Source: Microbulbifer agarilyticus S89 (lineage in GTDB: Bacteria > Pseudomonadota > Gammaproteobacteria > Pseudomonadales > Cellvibrionaceae). From it: 64,000 bases of DNA. A program made the translations under genes and the position numbers. Where the stretch lies: contig NZ_AFPJ01000030.1 of assembly GCF_000220505.1 (NCBI RefSeq), positions 43,440 through 107,439 of the forward strand, in the 5' to 3' direction. Positions 9,638 through 21,248 of this stretch are shown in pieces (the first letter of the stretch is position 1; every line of letters starts with the position of its first letter). The notes below the pieces were generated by a model. That model worked only from the letters and a program-made list of their open reading frames with translations. It had not been told where the DNA came from and searched no databases.

Positions 9638-10117
9638 TCACCTAACGCGCAGGCTCGAGGCGGTGCGGTGCAACCAGGGGGTAATCAGCGGCCACAATAC
9701 CGCCGTGGTGAGCGCCGGCCACAGAAAGGTCAGCCCCGGGACCGACTTGCCAGCCAGGCTGTGCACCCAGTTGCCCAACAACTGGTTGATCCCCACCAAT
9801 ACAAATACCCACATCAGCTGCTGCCCCGGGTTAAACGCGCGGGTGCGGCGATAGGTCAACAGGCTGAAATAGGCGAGCACCGCCAGAGATAGGGCGTGCG
9901 CCCCAAGAGTTGCCCCGGTTACCAGGTCTTCGGCGAGCCCCACCATCCAGGCAAAGCCCACCCCCAGCTCCTGGGGCATACGCGTCGTCCAGAAAATTAC
10001 CAGCAGTGCACAGAATGCAGGTCGAAACCACAGCCAGTCCGTCGGCAGGGGCATCACTGCCAGCAGCAGCGCAACCACCACGGTAAACAGGATAAACCAG
10101 CGATTGTGGGCATCCAT
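9638..10117 (-). CDS. mreD: Rod shape-determining protein MreD
   Basis: 159 residues, the normal size. MreD is an inner membrane part of the elongasome that guides lateral wall synthesis with MreB, MreC, RodA and PBP2. Hydrophobic segments cover most of the protein (about 8-24, 33-45, 52-70, 74-90, 103-121, 130-150). Motifs GFAWMVGLAEDLVTGATLG and AYFSLLTYRRTRAF are typical of the family. It begins four bases after the mreC stop, so translation is probably coupled. A 160-base gap separates it from maf. Confidence 0.95.
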   Translation of the reverse strand: MDAHNRWFILFTVVVALLLAVMPLPTDWLWFRPAFCALLVIFWTTRMPQELGVGFAWMVGLAEDLVTGATLGAHALSLAVLAYFSLLTYRRTRAFNPGQQLMWVFVLVGINQLLGNWVHSLAGKSVPGLTFLWPALTTAVLWPLITPWLHRTASSLRVR

Positions 10118-10121
10118 CCGC

Positions 10122-10961
10122 TCAGTCCTGCCCCTCGTCGATGGGCGCGTTCAGTACCGCCAACACAAAACGGCTGCGGTTCATACGCCCGCGGGGCTCC
10201 ACATCCACTTCGGCAAAGGCGCGTCCGGGATCACGCTTGACCGAAATCACCTCACCCACCGGGTAGCCCGCGGGGAAGCGGCCACCGAGCCCGGAGCTCA
10301 ACAGCAGGTCGCCCTCACGGATATCGCTGGTATTGGCCAGATGACGCAACTTGAGTCGATATAAATCCCCGGTGCCCTCGGCCACCGCGCGCACGCTGTT
10401 GCGCAGCACCTGTACGGGCAGGGCATGGTTGGCATCGGTGATCAGCAGCACCCGGCTGGAAAAATCGCCGGCCTCAATCACCTGCCCCAGCAGGCCGCTG
10501 GCGTCCATGATTGCGGCACCCTGCACTACGCCATCGCTGCGACCCTTGTCGATAATCAGCACATGTTCCAGTGGGTCCGGGGACACGCCGATCACCTGTG
10601 CCACCAGCACCCGCTGGTTCACGCTCTCGGCGGAGTTCATCAATTCTTTGAGCTGGGTGTTTTCCGCGCGCACCGCGGCGAGGAGCTGCGCCTGCTGCTC
10701 GAGCAGCATCACCTGATGCTTGAGGCGGCTGTTTTCCTCCAGCAGTTCATCGCGGGTACGCCATTGCTCGCCGGCCCAATCACCTACTCGGGAGGGGGTT
10801 CCGGTGAGCCAGTAAAAAGGCGCAGCCAGGCTGGCAAGGCGCTCGCGCACCGGATTCAGCCAGTCGGTGTAGAGATTGATCAGGATCAGCGCCGTCGCCA
10901 CCAGCCCCAGCACAAGTATGCGGGATTCCGGTGACGGGCCTCGGGTAAATAGCGGTTTAAT
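10122..10961 (-). CDS. mreC: Rod shape-determining protein MreC, probable ATT start
   Basis: 279 residues with the start chosen here. MreC is a periplasmic elongasome scaffold with one N-terminal membrane anchor (about 17-33), a coiled coil (about 70-105, RDELLEENSRLKHQVMLLEQ and following) and a beta-barrel core. Starting at the in-frame GTG at 10913 would give MLGLVATALILIN and lose the conserved cytoplasmic lead. The frame upstream reads (I)KPLFTRGPSPESRILV, the family's typical N-terminus, and the only usable initiator before an in-frame TGA is ATT at 10961, preceded by a GGGGG-containing stretch. The gene lies between mreB and mreD. Confidence 0.9.
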   Translation of the reverse strand: MKPLFTRGPSPESRILVLGLVATALILINLYTDWLNPVRERLASLAAPFYWLTGTPSRVGDWAGEQWRTRDELLEENSRLKHQVMLLEQQAQLLAAVRAENTQLKELMNSAESVNQRVLVAQVIGVSPDPLEHVLIIDKGRSDGVVQGAAIMDASGLLGQVIEAGDFSSRVLLITDANHALPVQVLRNSVRAVAEGTGDLYRLKLRHLANTSDIREGDLLLSSGLGGRFPAGYPVGEVISVKRDPGRAFAEVDVEPRGRMNRSRFVLAVLNAPIDEGQD

Positions 10962-11150
10962 GGGCGGCCCCCATCGACCTGTTCAGCAATGATGTTCTTA
11001 TTGATCTGTGCGCGTATCCATACGCTGGTGAATCGGCGGCGCTCGGCCCAACTACTCCCTCAGGAAGTCATTGGGGTGCAATCGGCGCTCCGTGAGCACC
11101 GCCGTCGCAGACTGGTCGAAACCAGCTGCAAGTCGGGATTAGCTGGAAAC

Positions 11151-12561
<1,411 letters not shown>

Positions 12562-12849
12562 ATGGCCGTGGACGCGCAAACCATCGAAAAGCTGGCCGAA
12601 CTGGCCCGCATCGCCATTTCTGAAGAAACCATAGACGAAGTCAGTAGCCGACTGGGTGACGTGCTGCAGCTGGTGGACCAGCTGCAGGCGGTCAATACCG
12701 ATGGCGTTGAACCCATGGCCCATCCACTGGATGAGGTGCAGGTCCTGCGCCAGGACGCCGTGACCGAGCCGAACCAGCGTGAAGCGTTCCTCGCCCTGGC
12801 ACCCCAATCGGAAGCGGGCCTTTACCTGGTCCCCAAGGTCATCGACTAA
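12562..12849 (+). CDS. gatC: Asp-tRNA(Asn)/Glu-tRNA(Gln) amidotransferase subunit C
   Basis: 95 residues, the usual size. GatC is the small subunit of the GatCAB transamidosome, wrapping around GatA and GatB and stabilising them. The pattern LAELARIAISEE near residue 12, VNTDGVEPMAHPL near 49 and the final ALAPQSEAGLYLVPKVID are typical. It is the first gene of the gatCAB operon, 70 bases before gatA. The cell needs this pathway if it lacks its own asparaginyl- or glutaminyl-tRNA synthetase, which cannot be judged from this window. Confidence 0.96.
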   Translation: MAVDAQTIEKLAELARIAISEETIDEVSSRLGDVLQLVDQLQAVNTDGVEPMAHPLDEVQVLRQDAVTEPNQREAFLALAPQSEAGLYLVPKVID

Positions 12850-12919
12850 CCGTCGACCCGACCCACCAACCAAGCACTGACCTGGGCCACCACAGAATAG
12901 ACAAGAAACCGGATTTCCA

Positions 12920-14374
12920 ATGCATCAGTTGACCATCGCCGAGATCATCCGCGGCCTGCGCGACAAACAATTCTCCAGCGTTGAACTCACCAGCCACTAC
13001 CTGGAACGTATCCAGCAGCTCGACAACCAGTTCAACAGTTTTATCACCGTCACCAGCGAGCAAGCGCTGAAAGAGGCTGCGGCTGCCGACGCCCGCCTGG
13101 CGCAGGGCGATGCCCCGGCCCTGTGCGGTGTACCCGTGGCACACAAGGATATCTTCTGCACCAATGGCGTGCGCACCAGCTGTGGCTCGAAGATGCTCGA
13201 CAACTTTGTGCCGCCCTACGACGCCACCGTAATCGACAACTTCCAGCGGGCGGGCGCCATCAGCCTGGGCAAGACCAATATGGATGAGTTCGCCATGGGC
13301 TCCTCCAACGAGACCAGCTTTTACGGCGCAGTGAAAAACCCCTGGAATGTGGAGCGCATCCCCGGCGGCTCCTCCGGCGGTTCCGCTGCTGCAGTGGCGG
13401 CGCTACTGGCCCCGGGCGCCACCGCCACCGACACCGGCGGCTCGATTCGCCAGCCCGCGGCCATGACCGGTACCACCGGCCTCAAGCCGACCTATGGCCG
13501 TGTGTCACGCTGGGGCATGATCGCGTTCGCCTCCAGCCTGGACCAGGGCGGCCCGATCACACGCACCGCAGAAGACGCCACGCTGATGCTGTCGGTAATG
13601 GCGAGCCCCGATGCAAAAGACTCCACCTGCCTGGATCGCCCGGTGCAGGACTACACCGCGCACCTGAACGACTCCATCGCCGGCCTCAAGATTGGTGTGC
13701 CAAGCGAATACTTTGGTGAAGGCCTCGATAGTGAAGTCGGCGCGCGCGTCCAGGACGCGTTGAAGGAATACGAAAAACTCGGTGCCGAGCTGGTGGAAAT
13801 CAGCCTGCCCCACAGCAAGCTGGCGGTACCGGCCTACTACGTGATCGCACCGGCAGAGGCCTCCGCCAACCTGTCGCGCTTCGATGGTGTGCGCTACGGC
13901 TACCGCTGTGAAAACCCCGCGGACCTGCGCGACCTGTACATGCGCTCCCGCGGCGAGGGCTTCGGCGAGGAAGTGAAGCGCCGTATTCTTGTCGGCAGCT
14001 ACGCCCTGTCTGCCGGTTACTACGACGCCTACTACAACAAGGCCCAGCAGGTGCGCCGCCTGATCAAGCAGGACTTTGTCGATGCTTTCGACAAGGTCGA
14101 CGTCATCATGGGCCCCACGGCTCCGAACCCCGCATTCAAGCTGGGTGAGAAGAATGCCGACCCGGTGGCCATGTACCTGGAAGACATTTACACCATCGCC
14201 ACTAACCTGGCGGGCCTGCCCGGCATGTCCATCCCCTGCGGTTTCGCCCACGGCCTGCCCGTCGGCCTGCAGATCATTGGCAACTACCTAGACGAGGCGC
14301 GCATGCTGAACGTGGCGCACCAGTTCCAGCAAGCCAGTGACTGGCATCAACAAACCGCCCCGGCAGCAGAATAA
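12920..14374 (+). CDS. gatA: Asp-tRNA(Asn)/Glu-tRNA(Gln) amidotransferase subunit A
   Basis: 484 residues, normal length. GatA is the glutaminase subunit that frees ammonia for the amidation done by GatB. It has the amidase-signature catalytic set: lysine K76 in [10 protein letters not shown], the glycine-serine segment [13 protein letters not shown] near residues 150-162 and the nucleophile-bearing [11 protein letters not shown] near 172-182. The [10 protein letters not shown] motif near 123 is also typical. It lies between gatC and gatB, 21 bases before gatB, in one operon. Confidence 0.98.
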   Translation: MHQLTIAEIIRGLRDKQFSSVELTSHYLERIQQLDNQFNSFITVTSEQALKEAAAADARLAQGDAPALCGVPVAHKDIFCTNGVRTSCGSKMLDNFVPPYDATVIDNFQRAGAISLGKTNMDEFAMGSSNETSFYGAVKNPWNVERIPGGSSGGSAAAVAALLAPGATATDTGGSIRQPAAMTGTTGLKPTYGRVSRWGMIAFASSLDQGGPITRTAEDATLMLSVMASPDAKDSTCLDRPVQDYTAHLNDSIAGLKIGVPSEYFGEGLDSEVGARVQDALKEYEKLGAELVEISLPHSKLAVPAYYVIAPAEASANLSRFDGVRYGYRCENPADLRDLYMRSRGEGFGEEVKRRILVGSYALSAGYYDAYYNKAQQVRRLIKQDFVDAFDKVDVIMGPTAPNPAFKLGEKNADPVAMYLEDIYTIATNLAGLPGMSIPCGFAHGLPVGLQIIGNYLDEARMLNVAHQFQQASDWHQQTAPAAE

Positions 14375-14395
14375 GTAGGAACAAGGAGAAGCGAC

Positions 14396-15847
14396 GTGGA
14401 ATGGGAAGTCGTAATCGGGCTGGAAGTGCATGTGCAGCTGGCCACCCAATCAAAAATTTTCTCCGGTGCCAGCACCGCATTTGGTGCCGCCCCCAACACC
14501 CAGGCCTGCGCGGTAGATCTGGCCATGCCCGGCACCTTGCCGGTGCCCAATGAAGAAGCCTTCCGCTTCGCGGTCATGTTCGGCCTGGCGATGAATGCGG
14601 AAATCGGCAAGCGCTCCGTATTCGAGCGCAAAAACTATTTTTATCCGGACCTGCCCAAGGGCTACCAGACCACCCAGCTGGAACAACCGATCGTTGGCGA
14701 AGGCCAGATCGAGATCCACCTGGAAGATGGCAGCAGCAAGACCGTGCGCCTGCACCACGCGCACCTGGAAGAAGATGCGGGTAAATCCCTGCACGAAGAC
14801 TTTCATGGCATGTCCGGTATCGACCTGAATCGTGCCGGCACCCCGCTGATCGAGATCGTGTCCGAGCCGGACATGCGCAGTGCCGCCGAGGCCGTGGCCT
14901 ACCTGAAAAAGATCCACAGCATCGTGACTTACCTGGGCATTTCCGACGGCGATATGTCTCAGGGCTCCCTGCGCTGTGACGCCAACGTTTCCGTGCGTCT
15001 CAAGGGCGAGGAAGAACTGGGCACCCGCACCGAGATCAAAAACCTGAATTCCTTCCGCTTTATCGAGAAGGCCATCAAGGTAGAGGCCCAGCGCCAGATC
15101 GACCTGATCGAGGATGGCGGCAAGGTGGTACAGGAAACCCGCCTGTACGATGCGGACAAGAACGAAACCCGCTCCATGCGCAGCAAGGAAGTGGCCAACG
15201 ACTACCGCTACTTCCCCTGCCCGGACCTGTTGCCGGTGGTACTGTCGGACGAATATATCGAACAGGTGCGCGGCGACCTGCCGGAACTGCCCGACGCCAA
15301 GTGCGCACGCTTTGAAAAGGAATACGGCCTGTCTGCCTACGACGCAGACCAGCTAACCCAGGAGCGCTCCACGGCAAACTACTTTGAGCAGGTTGCGGCA
15401 AAAAGTGGCGAAGCCAAACTGGCGGCCAACTGGGTGATGGGCGAGCTCGCGGCTCTGCTCAACCGCGAAGAAAAATCCATCGAGCAGTCCCCGGTAAACG
15501 CCGAGCATTTGGCGGGCCTGATCGCGCGCATCAAAGACGGCACCATTTCCTCCAAGATCGCCAAGCAGGTGTTTGAGGCTATGGCGAACGGTGACGGCGA
15601 TGCGGATACCGTGATTGAGGCCAAGGGCCTGAAGCAGGTTTCTGACACCGGCGCGATTGAGAAGCTGGTTGACGACGTGATCGCGGCCTCTTCTGCTCAG
15701 GTAGAAAACTACCGCAATGCCGACCCCGACAAGCGCCCAAAAATGATGGGCTTCTTTGTCGGTCAGATCATGAAGGCCTCCAAAGGCCAGGCGAACCCGC
15801 AGATGATCAACAAGGTCCTGAAAGAGAAGCTGGACGCCCTACTCTGA
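14396..15847 (+). CDS. gatB: Asp-tRNA(Asn)/Glu-tRNA(Gln) amidotransferase subunit B
   Basis: 483 residues, normal length. GatB phosphorylates and amidates mischarged Asp-tRNA(Asn) or Glu-tRNA(Gln). The start [15 protein letters not shown], the signature [10 protein letters not shown], and [15 protein letters not shown] (near residue 184) are all present. The C-terminal YqeY-like tail domain (about 330-480) is complete and ends with [13 protein letters not shown]. The start is GTG at 14396 with AAGGAGA upstream. Three near-identical 12-base repeats follow the stop codon directly. Confidence 0.98.
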   Translation: MEWEVVIGLEVHVQLATQSKIFSGASTAFGAAPNTQACAVDLAMPGTLPVPNEEAFRFAVMFGLAMNAEIGKRSVFERKNYFYPDLPKGYQTTQLEQPIVGEGQIEIHLEDGSSKTVRLHHAHLEEDAGKSLHEDFHGMSGIDLNRAGTPLIEIVSEPDMRSAAEAVAYLKKIHSIVTYLGISDGDMSQGSLRCDANVSVRLKGEEELGTRTEIKNLNSFRFIEKAIKVEAQRQIDLIEDGGKVVQETRLYDADKNETRSMRSKEVANDYRYFPCPDLLPVVLSDEYIEQVRGDLPELPDAKCARFEKEYGLSAYDADQLTQERSTANYFEQVAAKSGEAKLAANWVMGELAALLNREEKSIEQSPVNAEHLAGLIARIKDGTISSKIAKQVFEAMANGDGDADTVIEAKGLKQVSDTGAIEKLVDDVIAASSAQVENYRNADPDKRPKMMGFFVGQIMKASKGQANPQMINKVLKEKLDALL

Positions 15848-15883
15848 GGTTGAGACTGGGGTTGAGACTGGGGCTGAGACCGG
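15848..15883. repeat. Three tandem 12-base repeats after gatB
   Basis: GGTTGAGACTGG occurs twice in a row and a third, slightly changed copy (GGCTGAGACCGG) follows. The array starts right after the gatB stop codon and runs into a hairpin formed by CCGGAGG (15880-15886) and CCTCCGG (15906-15912). The hairpin lacks a T-run, so it is at most a weak gatB terminator. Confidence 0.6.
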
Positions 15884-15958
15884 AGGCATTGGTGGTATCA
15901 CCCCACCTCCGGTGGCGCCCGGACAAGAGCTACAACAGACCACGCAAGGAATTAACAA

Positions 15959-16255
15959 GTGAGCCTGAAAAAAGACAAGCAAAAAGTTCTCGGTGAAGTG
16001 TTCGACGATGCACGTATCGCCGGCTTTCTCGAAGGTGAAGCCCCGGAAGGGTTTAACCGCGACTTCTACCTGCTGGAGCGCGCATACCGCGGCATGAAAG
16101 CAGAAAACTTTGCAACCTTCGTGCGCCTGTTCAAGGAACAGGGCCTCGACCTGAACAGCCAGAGCCCGGAAGGCCAGACTCTGCTGGCGCGAATTGGCGA
16201 GCACGAACAAGGTGCCGAGTATGCCGACATCCTGAAGGCCGCGGGAGCGCAGTAA
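15959..16255 (+). CDS. PA4642-family small protein
   Basis: 98 residues of the PA4642 family known from Pseudomonas and relatives, function unknown. The start reads MSLKKDKQKVLGEVFDDARI and the central part (FYLLERAYRGMKAENFATFVRLF, split around residues 38-60) is conserved in the family as I remember it. It is soluble with no signal peptide. The start codon is GTG at 15959 after AAGGA. It ends three bases before cysZ begins, so the two are co-transcribed. Confidence 0.75.
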   Translation: MSLKKDKQKVLGEVFDDARIAGFLEGEAPEGFNRDFYLLERAYRGMKAENFATFVRLFKEQGLDLNSQSPEGQTLLARIGEHEQGAEYADILKAAGAQ

Positions 16256-16258
16256 GTC

Positions 16259-17164
16259 ATGGCTTCCAACCCGGCACATGGCGTACACGCACTGATCCGG
16301 GGGGCGCAGCTGCTTACCCGGAAAGAGCTGCGCCCGTTCATCATTATTCCCCTGCTCATCAACCTGGTGCTGTTTATCGCGCTGGGCGCCCTGATGATCA
16401 GCCAGTTCGACGACCTGGGCCGTTATATCGGCAGCCTGCTGTCCGACACCCCGGTAGACACCTCCAATATGTCCTGGTGGCGTGCCATTCTCGCTACTGG
16501 CGCAGACTGGGCAGCGAGTGTTTTCCAGTGGCTGGCCTGGTTGATCGCCATCGTGGTCGTACTGCTGTTCTTCTTCGTCTACGGCTACCTGTTCGGCATT
16601 ATCACCAACATCATTGCCGCCCCATTTAACGGCCTGCTGGCAGAGAAAGTCGAAGAACTGCTGACCGGCCACCCGCCACCCCCGGAAGCCTTGCACAGCA
16701 TGATCTTCCGCACCCTCGGTCGGGAGCTGCGCAAGCTGATGTACTTTATTGGCTGGGGTATCGTGATCTTTGTAATCGCCCTGCTCACCAGCTGGACCGT
16801 ATTTATCCCCGCCCTGCTCGGCGCGCTCTGGGGTGCCTGGTGTATGGCGATTCAGTATGTGGATTACCCGCTGGATAACCATCAGCGCTCCTTCAGCGAA
16901 CTGAAGAGCGTGCTGATGCGCAAGAAATTCACCACCCTCGGTTTCGGGGGCAGTGTAATGCTGGCGAAGATGGTGCCGATCCTGAATATCTTTGTGATGC
17001 CGGCGGCGGTTGCCGGTGGCACGGCGTTATGGGTGGAGCGCATCTGGTCCGATGGCGATCCCGGCAAGGGGCCAAACGGGCGGAGTTTCCCCGTCGATCA
17101 GCCAGCGGTCGCCGCAACGAAGAAATGGCCGAAAGGTATTGAAGGGCCGAAAGACAGCAAGTAA
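16259..17164 (+). CDS. cysZ: CysZ-type sulfate transporter
   Basis: 301 residues, longer than the roughly 250 of E. coli CysZ because of a C-terminal extension. CysZ moves sulfate into the cytoplasm for cysteine synthesis. It opens with HALIRGAQLLTRKELRPFII, has hydrophobic segments at about 27-49, 88-116, 155-190 and a final one near 230-258, and keeps the LRRF-like LRPFIIIPLLINLVL pattern. The tail after residue 265 is polar and not conserved. The gene follows the PA4642-type gene at 3 bases and ends at a strong bidirectional terminator shared with rhlB. Confidence 0.85.
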   Translation: MASNPAHGVHALIRGAQLLTRKELRPFIIIPLLINLVLFIALGALMISQFDDLGRYIGSLLSDTPVDTSNMSWWRAILATGADWAASVFQWLAWLIAIVVVLLFFFVYGYLFGIITNIIAAPFNGLLAEKVEELLTGHPPPPEALHSMIFRTLGRELRKLMYFIGWGIVIFVIALLTSWTVFIPALLGALWGAWCMAIQYVDYPLDNHQRSFSELKSVLMRKKFTTLGFGGSVMLAKMVPILNIFVMPAAVAGGTALWVERIWSDGDPGKGPNGRSFPVDQPAVAATKKWPKGIEGPKDSK

Positions 17165-17172
17165 GCAGGCAT

Positions 17173-17203
17173 AAAAAAAACGCGGGTATCACCCGCGTTT
17201 TTT
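17173..17203. terminator. Bidirectional intrinsic terminator between cysZ and rhlB
   Basis: A perfect stem ACGCGGGT / ACCCGCGT with loop ATC, flanked by an A-run on the left and a T-run on the right, so it can act on both strands. It lies between convergent cysZ and rhlB. Confidence 0.92.
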
Positions 17204-17226
17204 ATGAGCAAAGCGCCGCTGAAAGA

Positions 17227-18747
17227 TCAACGACGCGAGCGGTGTCCACCACCACCGCGACGACCACCGCGGTGGCCACCACGGTCATTGCGATCGCCAC
17301 CACTGCTGCGCTTCACTTCCACCTTGGGCGGCGCAACCAGCAGCTCTTCCGGCGGCACTTCGCACTTCAGCTTGTTGCCGAGCAAGGTCTCGATCGGCTC
17401 CAGACGCATCGCATCGTCTTCACAGGCAAAGCTGATGGAGGTGCCCTTCTTGCCCGCACGCCCGGTACGCCCGATACGGTGTACGTAATCTTCCGGCTCT
17501 TCCGGCAGGGTGTAATTCACTACGTGACTGATACCGTCGATGTGAATGCCCCGGCCGGCCACATCGGTGGCCACCAGCACTTTGGATTTACCGGTTTTGA
17601 AGTCTTCCAGGGTGCGCACGCGCTTGTTCTGCGCCACTTCACCAGACAACAGCCCGGCCTTGATGCCGTGCGCAATCAGGTGGTCGTGCAGGCGACGGCA
17701 CTGGTCGCGGCGGTTGGCAAAGACGATCAGGCTGTCCACATCATCCTGCTGCACGATGTTGTACAGCAGCGGGTATTTTTCGTCACCGGACACCAGGTAC
17801 ACATGCTGGGTAACCGTATCGGTTGCCACGCGCTCCGGCTCAATTTCCACGATGGTCGGCTCGGTGGTCCACTGCTCCACCAGGTCATCTACCTCGGGGG
17901 TAAATGTGGCGGAGAAGAACATGGTCTGGCGATGGGTCTTGCGCGGGGTCTGACGCACAATACGACGGACATCGGGGATAAAGCCCATATCCAGCATGCG
18001 GTCCGCTTCGTCGATCACCAGGATTTCGGTCTGGTCGAGGTAACAGTCGCGCTTGTTAACGAAATCCAGCAGGCGGCCCGGTGTGGCCACCAGAATGTCT
18101 ACCAGGCGTTCGTTCAGCGCCCGCTGCTGTTTCTCGTAATCCATGCCGCCGACCAAGGTGTGAATTTCCAGGTCGGTGTACTTACACAGGTTCTTGGCAT
18201 CGTCGGCGATCTGCATCACCAGTTCACGGGTCGGCGCGATGATCAGTGCGCGGGCTTCACCGGCGTAGCGCTCGCCATCGAACGGATGCTTGAGCAGGTC
18301 GTCAATCACGGTAATCAGGAAGGCGGCCGTTTTCCCGGTACCGGTCTGTGCCTTGCCCACCAGGTCGTGGCCGTTGAGCGTGTGCGGGAGAGACTGTCCC
18401 TGAATCGGCGAAGCGTACTGGAAGCCGAGGTCCGCGATTGCGTGCATTAACGGCAGCGGCAGATCCAGATCGTGGAAGCGCACTTTGCCTTCCTGCTCCG
18501 GCACCGGGAAATCGTCCAGCGTCCACGGCTTCTGCGGAACCTTAGCGCGAGTATCCTTGCGACTATCTGTGCGCTGATCACGGCGGCGGTTGCGCTGACG
18601 CCCGCGGGAACGGCCATCCTTTCCGGAAGTGGACTTGCCCTCCGCTGAGCGCTTGTCGGCACCCGGGCCGGCCTTCTGGCCCTTAGCCTGCTCTTGGGAT
18701 GCATTTTCAGATTTGTCGGAGGAACGACGGAAAAACTTGCCTATCAA
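17227..18747 (-). CDS. rhlB: DEAD-box ATP-dependent RNA helicase RhlB
   Basis: 506 residues. RhlB unwinds structured RNA, often with RNase E in the degradosome. The N-terminal 80 residues are basic and low in complexity ([20 protein letters not shown] near 46-65). Then come the Q motif (near [11 protein letters not shown]), motif I AQTGTGKT, motif II DEAD in VIDEADRML, motif III SAT and motif [12 protein letters not shown]. The C-terminus is rich in Gly and Arg ([17 protein letters not shown]), a likely RNA-binding tail. The RhlB assignment over other DEAD helicases rests on the [19 protein letters not shown] start of the core and the extensions, and is probable rather than certain. Confidence 0.88.
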   Translation of the reverse strand: MIGKFFRRSSDKSENASQEQAKGQKAGPGADKRSAEGKSTSGKDGRSRGRQRNRRRDQRTDSRKDTRAKVPQKPWTLDDFPVPEQEGKVRFHDLDLPLPLMHAIADLGFQYASPIQGQSLPHTLNGHDLVGKAQTGTGKTAAFLITVIDDLLKHPFDGERYAGEARALIIAPTRELVMQIADDAKNLCKYTDLEIHTLVGGMDYEKQQRALNERLVDILVATPGRLLDFVNKRDCYLDQTEILVIDEADRMLDMGFIPDVRRIVRQTPRKTHRQTMFFSATFTPEVDDLVEQWTTEPTIVEIEPERVATDTVTQHVYLVSGDEKYPLLYNIVQQDDVDSLIVFANRRDQCRRLHDHLIAHGIKAGLLSGEVAQNKRVRTLEDFKTGKSKVLVATDVAGRGIHIDGISHVVNYTLPEEPEDYVHRIGRTGRAGKKGTSISFACEDDAMRLEPIETLLGNKLKCEVPPEELLVAPPKVEVKRSSGGDRNDRGGHRGGRRGGGGHRSRR

Positions 18748-18924
18748 AAGATTGCTCGCTCAATTGCCCCGGTACGGCCGCAGACCGGCTGTTCCGGGTA
18801 GCTCCTGTGACCAACAAGCCACAGGAACGGGTTAAATAATCGGCGAGTATATCATTTATGTGTGAACGGCGCGGGAAGCAGCGAGCAAGCGCCGTAAATC
18901 GTGCGTTCGGTGCCTGGCGCGCGC

Positions 18925-19551
18925 TTAATCCTGCAGCAAGCCGCGGCGACGCGCGATCCAGTAGTCGAGGCTTACAAAGCGCCCGCCACCGGTAAACAAC
19001 AGTGCCAGCAGCATAATGAAGTAAGTGGCCGCAAACTCGATGCCATTCTTCAACACGGTGAAGTTGCCGGCTTCGGTCAACCACTCGTAATGCCCGTATT
19101 CCTTGAGCAACTCCACCGCCTTTTCCTTGCGCACTGCGGCTTCCGCAATCAGGTCCTTGCGCCACTCCCACGGCATAGTGAGCGTTTGCTCCGGCAGCGC
19201 GTGCCAGCCATATTGCCAGTGGGCCGCCACCGCGGCGACCACCATGGTGAACATCAGCGGGATTGCGGCAAGGCGCACCCCCAGGCCCAGCACCAGGGCA
19301 ATACCGCCGAAAAACTCGGTGAGTGCGGCCAACCAGGCCAACAGCGTGGGCGCGGGCAACCCCAGGCCCCAGTCCGGGTTACCGAACCAGGCCGCAACAT
19401 CACCGATCCCCATCAACTTGTTCCAGCCGGCGAGAATAAAGATCGGCCCTAAAAATAGCCGCAACGCCAGTGGCCCCAAGCCATCCAGCGGCCGCAGAAA
19501 GCGCAAAAAACCCTCATAGAATCGATTGAACCCGCTGTGCGCCCCATCCAT
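18925..19551 (-). CDS. DoxX-family membrane protein
   Basis: 208 residues with the ATG at 19551, which has GGAGCGG upstream. DoxX-like proteins are small four-helix membrane proteins, some of them linked to thiosulfate:quinone oxidation or thiol redox control; the role here is unknown. The family pattern LALRLFLGPIFILAGWNKLMG is split over about residues 27-47, and ALTEFFGGIALVLGLGVRLAAI follows near 77. Hydrophobic segments lie at about 24-43, 68-95, 98-117 and 170-188. A polar insert of about 45 residues lies between segments three and four. The gene is divergent from the MATE exporter. Confidence 0.85.
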   Translation of the reverse strand: MDGAHSGFNRFYEGFLRFLRPLDGLGPLALRLFLGPIFILAGWNKLMGIGDVAAWFGNPDWGLGLPAPTLLAWLAALTEFFGGIALVLGLGVRLAAIPLMFTMVVAAVAAHWQYGWHALPEQTLTMPWEWRKDLIAEAAVRKEKAVELLKEYGHYEWLTEAGNFTVLKNGIEFAATYFIMLLALLFTGGGRFVSLDYWIARRRGLLQD

Positions 19552-19706
19552 AATCCGCTCCCGTTTTGGTGTATTGCGACTGAACCCGTTTGATCCAACC
19601 TGTTTAGTAGTCGCTGAGGGCGTGGAATGCTTACATTTCGCCCGCCAATTTGGTCCCGAACAGTTTAGCCCCCAACGCATTTGCCGAGCAGACTTCGCTT
19701 ACACCC

Positions 19707-21074
19707 ATGCTTCGAATCTATAAACGCGCCACAGCCACCGAGCTACGCCACCTCACCAATCTCGGTGGGCCGCTAGTAGTGAGCAACCTCGCGGTGGTGA
19801 GCATGGGGGTTACCGACACCATCGTCGCCGGACGCTCCGGCGAAGTGGATCTGGCTGGTCTCGCCCTCGGTTCGAGCATCTGGGCGGTATGCGCGGTGAC
19901 CCTGATCGGTATGCTGGCGGCAGTGTCACCGGTGGTGGCCAATCTGCGCGGCGCCCGTGACGAACAGGGGTGCGCGCAGCAGATGAGCCAGTCGGTGTGG
20001 ATTGCGCTGGTAGGCGGTTTGCTGGTGGCCGGCGCTTTACTCGCCGCGCCGCTGTGGAGCCACTGGATCCAAACCGAGGAACCGGTGCGCAAAATCATGG
20101 TGCAGTACCTGCTGGCCCTGGCCACCGGGGTACTGCCGTTTGCCTTTGGCAGCGCCCTGCGCGGGTATTGTGAAGGCATGGCGCAGGTGCGCCCGGTGAT
20201 GCGTATTTATCTTGCTGCGGCGGTCCTCAATGTGCCGCTGGATATCCTGTTTGTGTTTGGCTGGGGACCGATTCCCGCCATGGGTGGTGCAGGATGTGGC
20301 TGGGCCACCAGTCTGGTTTGCTGGGCGATTGCCATCGCGCTGTACTGGCATGCGGGTAACGATCCCGCATACCGGGCGTTGAAGTTGCGCCTGTTGCCAG
20401 AGCGGCCGCACTGGCCCACCCTGAAGCACCTGTTGGCAGTGGGCATGCCAATCTGTGTTGGCGCCGCCGGTGAAGTAACCTTCTTTGCCAGCCTTACCCT
20501 GCTGCTCGCCTCCTATGGCGCCACCATCGTATCCGCACACCAGATTGGCATGAGCATCGGCTCCGTTTTTTATCTGGTGGCACTGGCGCTGGCGCAGGCC
20601 GTCAGTATCCGCACCGCCCAGGTACTGGGCCAGGAACGCCCGAAACGTGCGCGCTTTGTCAGTATGGTGGGCGTGGGCAGCGGCCTGATTTACGCTCTCG
20701 GTACCGGCGTGGTGCTCATTAGCCTGCGTAATTTGTTGGTACTCGCTTACACGAGCAACGCGGAAATCATTGCGGTAGCCACCAATCTGCTGCTGCTCGC
20801 GGCGGCGTTCCAGCTGGTGGATGTGGCCCAGGCCATGGCTTGGGGAGCGCTGCGCGGATACAAGGACACGCGGGTGCCCATGTACATCCAGCTCTTCTCC
20901 TACTGGTTAATTGGGCTGCCCTCCGCTTACTGGCTGGGCGAGCAGTTCTGGGGGGTTTACGGCTACTGGGTCGGGATCTGCATCGGTCTGGGCACCGCAT
21001 CGGTGCTGTTGCTCTGGCGACTCCAGCGGACCAGCAACAAGGCACTGCCTGCCGCCCACCTCACCCCTCTATAA
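19707..21074 (+). CDS. MATE-family multidrug efflux transporter (NorM-like)
   Basis: 455 residues, normal for MATE transporters. These export cationic drugs or metabolites in exchange for Na+ or H+. Twelve hydrophobic segments are visible. The N-terminal LRHLTNLGGPLVVSNLAVVS and SMGVTDTIVAGRSGEVDLA parts are typical of NorM-type proteins, and each half carries the expected repeat (second half near LLAVGMPICVGAAGEVTFF). The start at 19707 gives MLRIYKRATATELRHL; an in-frame ATG at 19650 would add a non-conserved leader and overlaps the promoter side of the DoxX gene. Confidence 0.92.
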   Translation: MLRIYKRATATELRHLTNLGGPLVVSNLAVVSMGVTDTIVAGRSGEVDLAGLALGSSIWAVCAVTLIGMLAAVSPVVANLRGARDEQGCAQQMSQSVWIALVGGLLVAGALLAAPLWSHWIQTEEPVRKIMVQYLLALATGVLPFAFGSALRGYCEGMAQVRPVMRIYLAAAVLNVPLDILFVFGWGPIPAMGGAGCGWATSLVCWAIAIALYWHAGNDPAYRALKLRLLPERPHWPTLKHLLAVGMPICVGAAGEVTFFASLTLLLASYGATIVSAHQIGMSIGSVFYLVALALAQAVSIRTAQVLGQERPKRARFVSMVGVGSGLIYALGTGVVLISLRNLLVLAYTSNAEIIAVATNLLLLAAAFQLVDVAQAMAWGALRGYKDTRVPMYIQLFSYWLIGLPSAYWLGEQFWGVYGYWVGICIGLGTASVLLLWRLQRTSNKALPAAHLTPL

Positions 21075-21248
21075 CCTAGCAACAGGCGGGCGCGCTGACC
21101 GGCCAGAATCGCAGAATCGCCAAGTGCCGCGCAATTCGCCGGGAACCGATTAGCTATACTCGCGCTCTCAGTTTCCAGACATCCGAATCATCGCGCGCGG
21201 CCACCTCGCCCTGGCCGCCGCGGTATTTCCAGTAAAACGGAGCTTTTC

